Positions 1 to 7,749 of a DNA stretch of 38,483 nt are shown piece by piece. A program made the position numbers and the translations under genes. Below the pieces are notes generated by a model that saw nothing but the letters and a program-made list of their open reading frames with translations, was not told the DNA's origin and searched no databases. Within the stretch, counting starts at the first letter, position 1. Each line of letters starts with the position of its first letter. This stretch comes from Allocoprococcus sp004560705 (GTDB lineage Bacteria; Bacillota; Clostridia; Lachnospirales; Lachnospiraceae), in the NCBI RefSeq assembly GCF_052065755.1, contig NZ_JBQHTK010000027.1, forward strand, positions 1-38,483, in the 5' to 3' direction.

Positions 1-39
1 CTGCAAAATGCACTTGATTCGTGGGCAGCTAAAGCATAA
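1..39 (+). CDS. possible C-terminal tail of a truncated gene
   Basis: Frame 1 is open from the window edge and reads LQNALDSWAAKA before a TAA stop at 37-39. Composition looks like a protein tail, but 12 residues are too few to name a family or to exclude chance. Confidence 0.25.
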   Translation: MQNALDSWAAKA

Positions 40-255
40 ATCGCTATTTTGTTAGCTGAAATATTGAGTTTTCAAGGTACGAAGCCCATTTTGGGTATGG
101 GAAGTCTTAGTACATAAAATATAAATCAAAAAACGGTCACATAATGTAAGGTATTTTTTTCACCGTCTCTTGCAATATTAAATGTAATAGTCAGAAGAAG
201 CTCTCTGATTTTTCTTGTTTTGACTGTATCCAGTATTAATGTAAGGTTTTTGTAA
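40..255. other. AT-rich intergenic region, no gene seen
   Basis: No convincing reading frame. The 11-base string taatgtaaggt occurs twice, near 143 and near 237. A weak hairpin (tcaga/tctga) followed by a short T run lies near 192-219 and could end transcription from the left. The string ttttcaaggtac near 70 resembles ttttgaaggtat in the spacer behind the 23S gene at the right end; this may be coincidence. Confidence 0.4.
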
Positions 256-436
256 CTTCCCGCTCTCAGCGGATTTCTTATAACTACTGCCTATATCCAA
301 TTGCCCATTTGAGTTCATTTAGTCGGCGGGCACTTTACATAATATTTTTTTATTTTATAGTATTTTGTAGTTGTCCCTGGGTAAGAGAACATTACGCAGT
401 AGTTATAAGGAATCCGCTGAATGAGTGAGCGGGAAG
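256..436. repeat. short element bounded by long imperfect inverted repeats
   Basis: The left arm at 256-290 and the right arm at 396-436 are inverted copies. They match throughout except for one substitution and six extra bases (actcat on the complement) in the right arm. The 105-base centre is AT-rich and has no open frame. The size and arms resemble a MITE or the shrunken ends of an insertion sequence. I cannot name a family and see no clear target-site duplication. It ends 25 bases from the stop codon of the secreted-protein gene at 461. Confidence 0.55.
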
Positions 437-460
437 GGGAACGGCTTTTATGGGTAACGG

Positions 461-925
461 TTAAATGTGGATTCCGTTGGTGAAAGAACCACTTATATCC
501 GAATTTGCTTTGTGCGTAGAATAAACTCGATAATAATAACCTATTGGAACGGATAATGTTTTACTTGTACTTACTAAAACCGCATTGCTTTTCTTCGCAG
601 ACCAAGTTGTATATGTTTGCCAACTTCCATTTACCAATTTTTCTACTGAAACATAAACAGCAATCTCAGATACTGTCGTTTGTCCAACAGTTCTGCCTCC
701 CGCCGCTATTTTTCCTGTTCCAACTTCCGATATTGTTGAAGTTCCACTCTTTAAATACACCCCTCTAGTAATTTTTACATCTTCTCCTTCAGAATAATCA
801 TCATCTGTCAAATATGATCCATCTACACACTCTACTTCTTCTGTCGCTTTAACATCTATCTTTGACGTACATGTTAAACCAATAATCATTGTTACCATTA
901 ATAAAATCGCTTTAAGTTTCTTCAT
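461..925 (-). CDS. small secreted protein, DUF6147-like
   Basis: This 154-residue protein has a typical signal peptide: MKK, a hydrophobic stretch to about residue 20, then a small-residue region near 26. The mature part is a short beta-rich domain with RGVYLKSGTSTISEVGTGKI, then GxxT, then a GSWQTYTTW segment and an aromatic GYYYRVYSTH segment. That pattern resembles the DUF6147 family of small Clostridia exported proteins of unknown function. The start is firm: AGGAGG lies seven bases before ATG at 925. It lies 66 bases downstream of the membrane protein gene at 992-1960 on the same strand, so the two may be co-transcribed. The pair is more AT-rich than its neighbours and sits beside an inverted-repeat element, which hints at acquisition. 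The role is unknown; an antimicrobial, adhesion or signalling role cannot be judged from sequence. Confidence 0.75.
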   Translation of the reverse strand: MKKLKAILLMVTMIIGLTCTSKIDVKATEEVECVDGSYLTDDDYSEGEDVKITRGVYLKSGTSTISEVGTGKIAAGGRTVGQTTVSEIAVYVSVEKLVNGSWQTYTTWSAKKSNAVLVSTSKTLSVPIGYYYRVYSTHKANSDISGSFTNGIHI

Positions 926-991
926 TCCTGCCTCCTGTTTTTTCTCTTTACTATATAAACAATCGAACTCTGAAAAACTTACGCAATTTTT

Positions 992-1960
992 CTAAAAAAT
1001 TAAATTTTTTATTATGTCAACAAATTCCGCTTCTTTAATACAACTATTTAAAACATAGTTTACATTTGCATTATTAAATCGAGCAACGTACTCTTGCGCT
1101 TGATTTTCCTCAACTTGGTAACAGCTTATTTCTATCTCTACATCAGATACGATTAACACTTCTTTCTTTACCAATTTATCCTCTATATCATATCCCACTG
1201 ATTTATTTCTGTAATTAGCCCACATTTGATATTCGATAGCCACACCTTCATAATCATATATAAAACATGCTTCTCCAACTGCTTCATCTATCTCATAATC
1301 AACAAAATTCATTTTTACAGGTTTGTAACCTAATCTAACTGGTTCAATTTCTAGCCTATCTTTAACCGCCTGCCACGCCTTCTCTTCCTCGCTCTCCGTA
1401 CTAAGTCTATCATCTTCCCCTTCTCTTTCGCTATCCACCTGGAGCACTTCTCTTTCACCAACAATTTTGTTCATTACTCCAGTAACAAACGGTGCTCCAC
1501 CAATACTTGTCATCCCAGCCGCCAGCGCCAACACCGCCACAGCCGCAACCAAGAGATAAACTCTCTTCTTCCTCTTTCTCGAGTACTTCACAACCTTAGC
1601 ACCGTCATTCTCTACCGCGCTTTCCGCATAACGTTCTCCAACCGCATTCTTCTCATCTTCCCCTTCACCCATACCAACATCATCGCCATTCAGCATCATC
1701 ATTTCCCGCCCCAGACGCAGTGCTTCTTTATCTTTTTCCGACAACGCCTCATAAGCAGCCTTTTCAGCCTGCTTCTTTTGGATTTTCTTCCATAATCCCT
1801 CATCCATCTCCTCGGGAAGTGAAATATCTTTCAGGGATTCATCTGCTTCTATTTCTGCCAGAATTTCATCTCCCTCTTTCATCAGTTCTGATTTCAAAAA
1901 ATCTTCCAATTTTTCTTGTTCATTCTTCATTTCAGCAACCTCATTCTTTGTCACAGCCAT
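992..1960 (-). CDS. membrane protein with DUF4367-like C-terminal domain (anti-sigma type)
   Basis: The protein has 322 residues. Residues 1-130 are highly charged and probably cytosolic. There is one membrane segment at about 133-150 after KRKKR, an acidic linker, and an external C-terminal domain at about 205-322. That domain shows the pattern of DUF4367: a Y/F-rich sheet, IEYQMWANYRNKS, and a final NYVLNSCIKEAEFVDIIKNL helix. DUF4367 proteins are often encoded next to ECF-like sigma factors and act as membrane anchors or anti-sigma factors. Here the nearest sigma gene (3272-3844) is on the same strand, but murG lies between them in the opposite direction. The usual zinc anti-sigma motif is absent. 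A second start, Met11, has a GAGGT site seven bases upstream, so the start is uncertain. The function is inferred. Confidence 0.65.
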   Translation of the reverse strand: MAVTKNEVAEMKNEQEKLEDFLKSELMKEGDEILAEIEADESLKDISLPEEMDEGLWKKIQKKQAEKAAYEALSEKDKEALRLGREMMMLNGDDVGMGEGEDEKNAVGERYAESAVENDGAKVVKYSRKRKKRVYLLVAAVAVLALAAGMTSIGGAPFVTGVMNKIVGEREVLQVDSEREGEDDRLSTESEEEKAWQAVKDRLEIEPVRLGYKPVKMNFVDYEIDEAVGEACFIYDYEGVAIEYQMWANYRNKSVGYDIEDKLVKKEVLIVSDVEIEISCYQVEENQAQEYVARFNNANVNYVLNSCIKEAEFVDIIKNLIF

Positions 1961-2011
1961 ATTTTTATTCCCCGGCTGTAATCATTCTTTATGATTTCTT
2001 TTCCCTTTTTC

Positions 2012-2039
2012 TTGACCTTTTTCCTTTATCTGCTAAAAT
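2012..2039 (+). promoter_or_regulatory. candidate sigma-A promoter for murG
   Basis: TTGACC at 2012-2017 and TAAAAT at 2034-2039 are separated by 16 bases, about 100 bases upstream of the murG start. Confidence 0.5.
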
Positions 2040-2136
2040 TATATGGTATCAGGGTCAACAAGTTATGTCATTCATATTGGTACGAAAATGCATGACTTTA
2101 ACCCCCGCATAATATGATAAAGTGGGAGGACTATCT

Positions 2137-3204
2137 ATGAAACGTATTATTTTAACCGGCGGTGGTACTGCCGGGCATGTTACACCAAATATTGCGCTGT
2201 TACCGCGTTTAAAGGAACTTCAATACGATATACATTACATTGGTTCATATAATGGTATAGAGAAAAGCCTGATCGAAAAGCAGGACCTTCCATACCATGG
2301 TATTTCTTCCGGAAAGCTCCGCCGTTATTTCAGCCTTCAGAACTTTACAGACCCTTTCCGTGTTCTGAAGGGATTTAGCGAAGCGAATAAAATTATAAAA
2401 GATTTAAAACCGGATGTTATTTTCTCAAAAGGTGGATTCGTCAGTGTCCCGGTTGTGATCGCCGGAAAACGCAACCACGTTCCGGTCATCATTCATGAAT
2501 CCGATATGACTCCGGGTCTTGCGAACAAAATCTCGATTCCATCCGCGACCAAAGTCTGCTGCAATTTTCCTGAAACTCTGAAGGCTCTGCCTGAAGATAA
2601 AGCAGTCCTTACCGGTTCTCCGATCCGTCAGGAGCTTATGACCGGTGATAAGGAAAAAGCCCGCAAATTCTGTGGTTTCCAGGAAGAAAAGCCGGTCATC
2701 CTCATCGTCGGAGGAAGCCTCGGCGCCGCCGCAGTCAATCAGGCTGTCCGCAAAATCCTTCCGCAGCTGTTGGAAGAGTTCCAGATCATCCACCTTTGTG
2801 GCAAGGGCAAACTGGATGAATCCCTGAAAGGCCTGCAAGGTTATGCTCAGTTCGAATATATTCAGGATGAACTGAGAGATCTCTTCGCTCTGGCAGATAT
2901 TGTAATCTCCCGCGCAGGAGCCAATGCGATCTGCGAGCTTCTTGCCCTTCGCAAACCGAATCTGCTGATTCCGCTTTCTGCAAGTGCGAGCCGCGGAGAC
3001 CAGATTCTCAATGCCCGCTCTTTCGAACGCCAGAAATTCAGCATGGTCCTGGAAGAAGAAGAGCTGACTGACGAACGTCTCCTTTCGGCTGTTCATAAGC
3101 TTTACGACTCCCGCGAAACTTTTGTGGAAGCAATGAATCAGTCCTCACAGCAAAGCCCGATCGAGACCATCATCGGTCTGATCGAGGAAGCAGCATCCAG
3201 ATAA
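2137..3204 (+). CDS. murG: MurG, lipid II-forming GlcNAc transferase
   Basis: MurG moves N-acetylglucosamine from UDP-GlcNAc onto lipid I at the inner face of the membrane, giving lipid II for peptidoglycan. The 355-residue product begins MKRIILTGGGTAGHVTPN, which holds the N-terminal glycine-rich loop of MurG. GGSLGAAAVNQAV opens the C-terminal Rossmann domain, and SRAGANAICELLALRKPNLL is the UDP-GlcNAc site region. Length matches the family. I start at ATG 2137, six bases after GGGAGGA; an in-frame GTG at 2122 would place the ribosome site inside the gene. The gene stands alone, away from a division and cell wall cluster, with its own promoter and a strong terminator, and it separates a sigma gene from an anti-sigma-like gene on the other strand. 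Confidence 0.95.
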   Translation: MKRIILTGGGTAGHVTPNIALLPRLKELQYDIHYIGSYNGIEKSLIEKQDLPYHGISSGKLRRYFSLQNFTDPFRVLKGFSEANKIIKDLKPDVIFSKGGFVSVPVVIAGKRNHVPVIIHESDMTPGLANKISIPSATKVCCNFPETLKALPEDKAVLTGSPIRQELMTGDKEKARKFCGFQEEKPVILIVGGSLGAAAVNQAVRKILPQLLEEFQIIHLCGKGKLDESLKGLQGYAQFEYIQDELRDLFALADIVISRAGANAICELLALRKPNLLIPLSASASRGDQILNARSFERQKFSMVLEEEELTDERLLSAVHKLYDSRETFVEAMNQSSQQSPIETIIGLIEEAASR

Positions 3205-3222
3205 ATATGAAATATGCATGTT

Positions 3223-3252
3223 AAACAGGTGCCGGAACGGCACCTGTTTTTT
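3223..3252 (+). terminator. Rho-independent terminator after murG
   Basis: An 11-base perfect stem (3223-3233 with 3239-3249) with loop ggaac is followed by T residues. The A residues on the left side mean it may also act on the convergent sigma factor transcript. Confidence 0.9.
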
Positions 3253-3271
3253 GTTGCCATTCTCCGTTTTC

Positions 3272-3844
3272 TTAATCCTCATCGGACTTATATCTTTTCT
3301 TTACCCATTCTCTGGCTCTGTACAAAACACTGTGAAGCACTTCGATACTGACTCCCATCTCTTCGGCCACTTCTTTCTGTGGCATGTTCAGACAATAAGA
3401 TTTTGTCACAGCATCATACCAGCGTTCATTGATCTCGTACAGATCATCAAGAATCCTCTTTGCCTTCTTGTTTCTCTGATCCCGTGTGAACTCTTCCAAG
3501 AACGCATCCTCCGGACTTTTCTGCGTACTATTCTCTGTTTCTGCAATGAAACCCCCATCTTCACTCAGGATCTCGTATTTTCCCTTCTTTATGCAATTGA
3601 TCGTCGCATTTTTTACACTTGTCACCAACCATGCACCAATATATTCTTCTTGGAGCAGATTCGGATAATCACACAATTTCACAAATACTTCTTGTGTCAT
3701 CTCCTGAGAAATCTCTCTATTGTAATCAGAGTAACGCAGCGCGGTTTTGTACACAACTTCTTTGTACTTAATGTAAATTTCCTCAAATTTACGTGTATCT
3801 TTATCTTGAGTGTCCACACTTACACCCCTCTGTATCTCACTCAT
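3272..3844 (-). CDS. sigma-70 family (ECF-like) RNA polymerase sigma factor
   Basis: The protein has 190 residues, the size of an ECF sigma factor. Region 2 is visible as KFEEIYIKYKEVVYKTALRY, then EMTQEVFVKLCDY and GAWLVTSVKNATINCIKK at about 23-95. Region 4, at about 135-185, holds a helix-turn-helix: MPQKEVAEEMGVSIEVLHSV. It should direct RNA polymerase to a small set of promoters. The ribosome site is weak. The HIT gene upstream is only 21 bases away on the same strand, so they are probably co-transcribed. No anti-sigma gene adjoins it directly; the DUF4367-type membrane protein at 992-1960 is the best candidate partner, beyond the opposed murG. Target genes cannot be read from this window. 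Confidence 0.88.
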   Translation of the reverse strand: MSEIQRGVSVDTQDKDTRKFEEIYIKYKEVVYKTALRYSDYNREISQEMTQEVFVKLCDYPNLLQEEYIGAWLVTSVKNATINCIKKGKYEILSEDGGFIAETENSTQKSPEDAFLEEFTRDQRNKKAKRILDDLYEINERWYDAVTKSYCLNMPQKEVAEEMGVSIEVLHSVLYRAREWVKKRYKSDED

Positions 3845-3865
3845 GTTTACTCAGTTCCGATTTCC

Positions 3866-4273
3866 TTATTTTAATTTTGCAAGAATTTCGTCTCTGACTT
3901 CATCCGTGAGCTGTCCTGTCTTCCATCCGAAGCGTGCATCATCATCCTTATACCGCGGGATCAGATGCATATGGAAATGGAAAACTGTCTGTCCTGCTGC
4001 CTCGCCATTATTCTGTACAACATTATATCCGTCACATCCAAGCACTTCTGTCATCTTGATGACCATCTTTTTCGCCAGTTTGAATGCTTTTGCTGCAAGT
4101 TCATCGTCAATCTCATACAGATTCGCATAATGTTCTTTCGGAAGGATCAGGGCATGTCCCTTTGTTGCCGGTCCAAGGTCCAGAATGACTCTGAAATCAT
4201 CATCTTCATACAACGTAGCTGAAGGAATCTCTCCGTTTGCAATTTTACAGAAAATACAGTTCTCATCTCTCAT
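3866..4273 (-). CDS. HIT family (histidine triad) nucleotide-binding protein
   Basis: The 135-residue protein carries the triad HFHMHLIPRY near residues 98-107, where the middle histidine is the nucleophile in HIT nucleotide hydrolases and transferases. The N-terminal CIFCKI (Cys6, Cys9) fits the zinc-binding subgroup seen in many bacterial HIT proteins. The start ATG at 4273 has AGAGGT eight bases upstream. Family members cleave AMP from adenosine 5'-phosphoramidate-type substrates or related compounds; the physiological substrate here is unknown. It is the first gene of a probable two-gene unit with the sigma factor, and its promoter lies in the 80 bases shared with the divergent histidine kinase gene. 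Confidence 0.93.
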   Translation of the reverse strand: MRDENCIFCKIANGEIPSATLYEDDDFRVILDLGPATKGHALILPKEHYANLYEIDDELAAKAFKLAKKMVIKMTEVLGCDGYNVVQNNGEAAGQTVFHFHMHLIPRYKDDDARFGWKTGQLTDEVRDEILAKLK

Positions 4274-4353
4274 ATTTCTTACCTCTTTCTTTAAAATATA
4301 TTTGAATATCTATACCGCCAATGCTACACTATGTTTGGAAAGGCGGTATGATA

Positions 4354-5085
4354 ATGTCATTAACAAATCATGATTATGAGCAATTACAACAACTGATGAA
4401 CGCAAAACCTGAAAACAGGGCATTGATCCAAAAGCTTCTGGATGACCAGCAATATACGATCAGCAAGATCAGCCACGAGATCCGTAATCCTCTCACACTC
4501 ATCTACAGTACATTACAGTTGATCGAGTCCCAGCATCCTGAGACACGGGATTTCCGTCACTGGAATGACATGCGGGAAGATATTGAATTTATGATTTCTC
4601 TGCTGCAGGAGCTTTCTGCCTATAACAACGGAGAACGTATCAACCGTTCTTCTTTTTCTGCCTTCGATTTTTTCAGTCATCTTTGTCTGTCCTTTGCCGC
4701 TTCCTGCGCCGAAACAGACATTGAATTTACTTCCCGAATCTCTCCTGAACTTCCGGTCATCCAGGGAGATAAGGTAAAGCTTCAGGAAGTCTTTCTCAAT
4801 CTTCTTCGCAACGCCGGTGATGCGGTGTCTGCTCACGGGACCATCCGGCTGGAGGCCGATACAGATGACCATTTTCTGAAAATCATTATCTCAGATGATG
4901 GCTGCGGTATTCCCGAAGAACAGCTTGACGAGATATTTGATGCTTTCGTAACCCATAAAACCGGCGGAACCGGTCTCGGACTTGCAATCGCCAAACGTAC
5001 CATCGAAGCTCACGGCGGAACCATATCTGTAGATTCAGAAGTTCAGAAGGGCAGTCGTTTTACTGTATTATTGCCCATTTCATAA
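4354..5085 (+). CDS. soluble orphan sensor histidine kinase
   Basis: The 243-residue product has no membrane segment and no recognisable sensor domain beyond about 30 N-terminal residues. The phosphoacceptor H-box is SKISHEIRNPLTLIYST with His41. The N-box is EVFLNLLRNAGDAV, and the ATP lid region is DDGCGIPEEQLDEIF, then HKTGGTGLGLAIAKRTIEAHGG. It should autophosphorylate on His41 and pass phosphate to a response regulator. None is encoded nearby, so the partner is unknown; in a spore-former Spo0A is one option, which is inference. I chose ATG 4354, ten bases after GGAAAGG; ATG 4348 and ATG 4321 are possible alternatives. Transcription is divergent from the HIT gene and convergent with the tad operon. 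Confidence 0.9.
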   Translation: MSLTNHDYEQLQQLMNAKPENRALIQKLLDDQQYTISKISHEIRNPLTLIYSTLQLIESQHPETRDFRHWNDMREDIEFMISLLQELSAYNNGERINRSSFSAFDFFSHLCLSFAASCAETDIEFTSRISPELPVIQGDKVKLQEVFLNLLRNAGDAVSAHGTIRLEADTDDHFLKIIISDDGCGIPEEQLDEIFDAFVTHKTGGTGLGLAIAKRTIEAHGGTISVDSEVQKGSRFTVLLPIS

Positions 5086-5152
5086 CCTTATTTTTTATTA
5101 TATGGAATGAGAGTATGATTTACAAGTGTTTTGTTACCAATATTTTACATTC

Positions 5153-5183
5153 ACTTCCGCTGGAAATGATTCCCGGCGGAAGT
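5153..5183. terminator. inverted repeat between convergent genes, possible terminator
   Basis: ACTTCCGC at 5153-5160 pairs with GCGGAAGT at 5176-5183. Neither side has a proper T run, so this is a weak terminator candidate between the kinase gene and the last tad gene. Confidence 0.35.
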
Positions 5184-5190
5184 ACTTTAC

Positions 5191-5964
5191 TCAATAATTC
5201 CGATAATTTTCCGCTTCATTTTCTTCCTGCACCTCCCGATTTTCCCAATTTCTGTGATTTCTTTTCCTGATTTTTCTCGTCACAAATCCCCATACTGTTT
5301 CTCTGTCTTTCATCACATTTCCCTTCAGCTCCTGTTCACCGGCCCAATCATCCAGGATTTGATCCTCTTTAAGTTCATATGCTGCATTACCGTATTTCAG
5401 ATTTTTCTTCACGTCTTCCATTCTCTGCTCTTTCCTTTCCAGAATCCTCTCCAGTATTTGTTCTATATTATAGTTATCTTCCATAGAAGCTTTATGAAGC
5501 TCGCATGCAAGATAGATTGCCTCTTTATCTTCATAATCTGTCTCTCTGACGAAATATTCTGTCAGTACATGAAATGCCTCCCATATATTTCCCTTGAATG
5601 CGGGACAATAGCAGAAAAAATATCGTCCGTTCTGGTAATAGATATATTCCGGATCCAGGTTCAGACAATTCACATCAAGGAGATAATTATTCACCTCGCG
5701 CACTGCTTCCACAAATTGCTGCATGAATTCCTTCATCCGCGAAAAATTCCATTTCTGACGTTCTCCCATCGCAGCCATCGATGTCTTTCCGCCCACCTCA
5801 TACTGGTACCTGCTTATCCGGTCCATTCCCTGTCCCTTTACATCCAGCAGACAGTTAAGATGGTTCTCTGCCAGCATCCTCATCTGGTAATCTTCTTCAT
5901 AGATCTCATCAAACTCCAGAATCATCCATGCATGATGCAGATTCCGTTCATATTCCGTCTTCAT
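5191..5964 (-). CDS. DUF6382-like protein, end of tad operon
   Basis: The protein has 257 residues, is soluble and has no signal peptide. It resembles the DUF6382 domain of Lachnospiraceae tad loci: an N-terminal NLHHAWMILEFDE, a central RISRYQYEVGGK, then FVEAVREVNNYLLDVNCLNL and YYQNGRYFFCYCPAF. It may act as an inner-face regulator or scaffold of the pilus machine; the function is not known. Homologues I recall often carry a C-terminal FHA phosphothreonine-binding domain. Here the residues after about 200 are a charged tail ending in Asn, Glu and Arg-rich sequence, with no FHA motifs, and only about 105 bases remain before the next gene. Its ATG overlaps the TGA of tadE (ATGA), which implies translational coupling. 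Confidence 0.72.
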   Translation of the reverse strand: MKTEYERNLHHAWMILEFDEIYEEDYQMRMLAENHLNCLLDVKGQGMDRISRYQYEVGGKTSMAAMGERQKWNFSRMKEFMQQFVEAVREVNNYLLDVNCLNLDPEYIYYQNGRYFFCYCPAFKGNIWEAFHVLTEYFVRETDYEDKEAIYLACELHKASMEDNYNIEQILERILERKEQRMEDVKKNLKYGNAAYELKEDQILDDWAGEQELKGNVMKDRETVWGFVTRKIRKRNHRNWENREVQEENEAENYRNY

Positions 5965-6413
5965 TGCAGCGCACCCTCCAACTTCTTCTTTCCGGCTTTC
6001 AGCCTGCGGATCTGCTTCTCAGGCTCCGTAATGACAGCACTTCCGGATGCCTGAAGTTCCATCCCTTTCCCACTCGCACTGGCCTTTGCAATGATCCTCT
6101 GCTGTTCCTCATATACATTCACGGACACCTGCCCGTAAAACATCAGTTTTCCCCGTATTCTCTCACGAAAATAATTCTCCATTTCTTCCTGCGGGAACTC
6201 TTCCATCCCATATAAGATCTCACTTCCCACAATTACCGTTTCATATGCCGCTCCCATTAAGATTGTTTTATCATGATAGTAAAACAACCCGAAAATCACG
6301 AGCATCCACACCATAAGCACAAGCGGCATCAGATACGCCATTTCCACCACGGTCGAGGCACGCACAGTCCGCCCGGACTTCTTTTTTATTCCTTCTGTTC
6401 CTCTTTTCACCAT
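5961..6413 (-). CDS. TadE-like minor pseudopilin
   Basis: This 150-residue protein has a short basic N-terminus, then RASTVVEMAYLMPLVLMVW at about 18-36. That is the TadE signature, in which a hydrophobic helix follows a conserved Thr/Val/Glu; the helix runs to about residue 45. The remainder is an external domain with YETVIVGSEILY and a basic end. TadE-type proteins are minor pilins or assembly factors of Flp pili and can be cut by the dedicated prepilin peptidase. The gene overlaps both neighbours by a few bases: prepilin peptidase upstream and DUF6382 downstream. Co-translation in the tad operon is therefore likely. Confidence 0.8.
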   Translation of the reverse strand: MVKRGTEGIKKKSGRTVRASTVVEMAYLMPLVLMVWMLVIFGLFYYHDKTILMGAAYETVIVGSEILYGMEEFPQEEMENYFRERIRGKLMFYGQVSVNVYEEQQRIIAKASASGKGMELQASGSAVITEPEKQIRRLKAGKKKLEGALQ

Positions 6414-6838
6414 AACAATGCCCCCACATAACCGACTACCAGAAAGGGATAGAAGGGTATTCTCGTCTTACGATTCCATTTTTTCAGCGCCAGACCGACT
6501 CCCGCCGCCGCTGCTGCCGCCGAAAATGCAATGCCGAGCGATATCAGAAGCCGCCAGATTCCGAGAAAAAGTCCCAGATTCAGGATCATCCAGCTATCCC
6601 CATATCCAATCCCTTCTTCGGTGATCTTGGAACAAAGAAGGAAGAGCAGTCCGGTCGCCAGTCCCGGAAGCCACAGATACCACTCCATCTGACCCTCGAA
6701 TGCCAGATAAAAAACAATTCCTACTGTTCCAAACATCAGATAACCTGCCGGGATTTTTCTATTCCTGAAATCATATACGGCCCCCGCTCCCAGAAATGCC
6801 AGAACAGCCATTTCTTCTATTTTCCACATTTTGAACAC
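6407..6838 (-). CDS. prepilin peptidase, A24 family (TadV/CpaA type)
   Basis: The protein has 143 residues with about five membrane segments. It has the two aspartates of the type IV prepilin peptidase family: the first in GAVYDFRNRKIP near residue 23, the second in EGIGYGDSWMI (GxGD) near residue 80. This short form lacks the N-terminal methylase domain, as is usual for TadV/CpaA. It should process the Flp pilin and the TadE-like proteins encoded in the same operon. It overlaps the end of the upstream TadE-like gene by 22 bases and the start of tadE by 7 bases. Confidence 0.88.
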   Translation of the reverse strand: MFKMWKIEEMAVLAFLGAGAVYDFRNRKIPAGYLMFGTVGIVFYLAFEGQMEWYLWLPGLATGLLFLLCSKITEEGIGYGDSWMILNLGLFLGIWRLLISLGIAFSAAAAAAGVGLALKKWNRKTRIPFYPFLVVGYVGALLW

Positions 6839-7722
6839 GCTCCCTTTCCCTTAACTTCACGGATCGGGACTGCATAAATTTTTCGTTTCACACCGCTGCA
6901 GTCCAAAGTACTGTGATACCGATTCCCATAATCCGTGATATAAGCATTCCCCTTACAGAACCTTCCGCACAGTTCACAGGGATAATATTTTCCGGAACTC
7001 TGATTTCTCAGTGGCTCGATCTCTTCAAGCGACACCAGACGTACAGACGGTTCCAGATATGTGCAGTGATAATCCCTGTGATAAACGATTCCTGTTTCCG
7101 TAATATACACAATTTCCTGCTGTCCCGTCTGACCAAAGGATTGTTTCACATACCCGGTCCACCCTTTGATTCTCATAGACTCCTGATACCGGATCGGCGG
7201 AATCAAAAACTGCGGAAACGGAAGCTTTACCTGATAGCTTGTCTTTAATTCGATGATCGCGCTTCCCGGCCAGATGTAAGATTTTTCACATTCCAGGCCT
7301 TCGCTCCCTTCCACAATACAGCTTCGGTCAAGCCGCTCCTCCCCGATCAAACTGACGATCTTTGATTCCACTCTTGCCGGAATAAGAAGCGGCAGCTCAT
7401 AGCATTCCTGTGCCAGCTCTTTTCCGGCTCCCTGCATCCCTTCCCTCACGGCAAGCTGTATGGAACGAAGCTCCAACAGCCAAATCAGACAAATAGATGC
7501 ATATAAAAACAGCGGAATACACACGACAGCTTCCACAGTGATGCTGCCTTCCATGATCCGCGCTTTTCGCGAGGCAGATACAGATGCCTTTTCCGTCAAG
7601 AGAGCTGCGCCTTTTCGCGAGAAACCAAATCCTTCCTCCTTCCTGAAAGAATTGTTGTATCGACGTGTATCATATATGTTTGCAATTATACAGACCAAAA
7701 AATCGAGGAACGGAAAAGACAT
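6817..7722 (-). CDS. TadE-like pseudopilin with two C-terminal His/Cys modules
   Basis: The 301-residue protein starts at ATG 7722, eight bases after AGGAGGT. Residues 1-55 are an unusual basic leader. MEGSITVEAVVCIPLFLY at about 57-74 is the TadE/TadG signature and starts the membrane helix (to about 87). An external domain follows. The C-terminus holds two copies of one module: YITETGIVYHRDYHC (His215, Cys220) with PCELCG (Cys249, Cys252), then YITDYGNRYHSTLDC (His270, Cys275) with CSKCG (Cys296, Cys299). Each could bind one zinc through H-x4-C and C-x2-C. I know similar modules from exported Firmicutes proteins but no assigned function. A structural tip or surface-anchoring role is inference. 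The long leader before the pilin-like signature is odd, and a later start cannot be excluded. Confidence 0.78.
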   Translation of the reverse strand: MSFPFLDFLVCIIANIYDTRRYNNSFRKEEGFGFSRKGAALLTEKASVSASRKARIMEGSITVEAVVCIPLFLYASICLIWLLELRSIQLAVREGMQGAGKELAQECYELPLLIPARVESKIVSLIGEERLDRSCIVEGSEGLECEKSYIWPGSAIIELKTSYQVKLPFPQFLIPPIRYQESMRIKGWTGYVKQSFGQTGQQEIVYITETGIVYHRDYHCTYLEPSVRLVSLEEIEPLRNQSSGKYYPCELCGRFCKGNAYITDYGNRYHSTLDCSGVKRKIYAVPIREVKGKGACSKCGK

Positions 7723-7749
7723 CTGTATCCACCTCCTTTTATTTTCCCT

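Noticed and set aside
461..1960. Toxin-immunity pair
   Set aside because: A small secreted protein next to a membrane protein suggested it, but the membrane protein has DUF4367/anti-sigma architecture and the secreted protein shows no toxin motif.
2425..3096. Long minus-strand open frame opposite murG (223 codons)
   Set aside because: It lies entirely inside murG, has no ribosome site and encodes a low-complexity, non-family sequence. It is a shadow of murG codon use.
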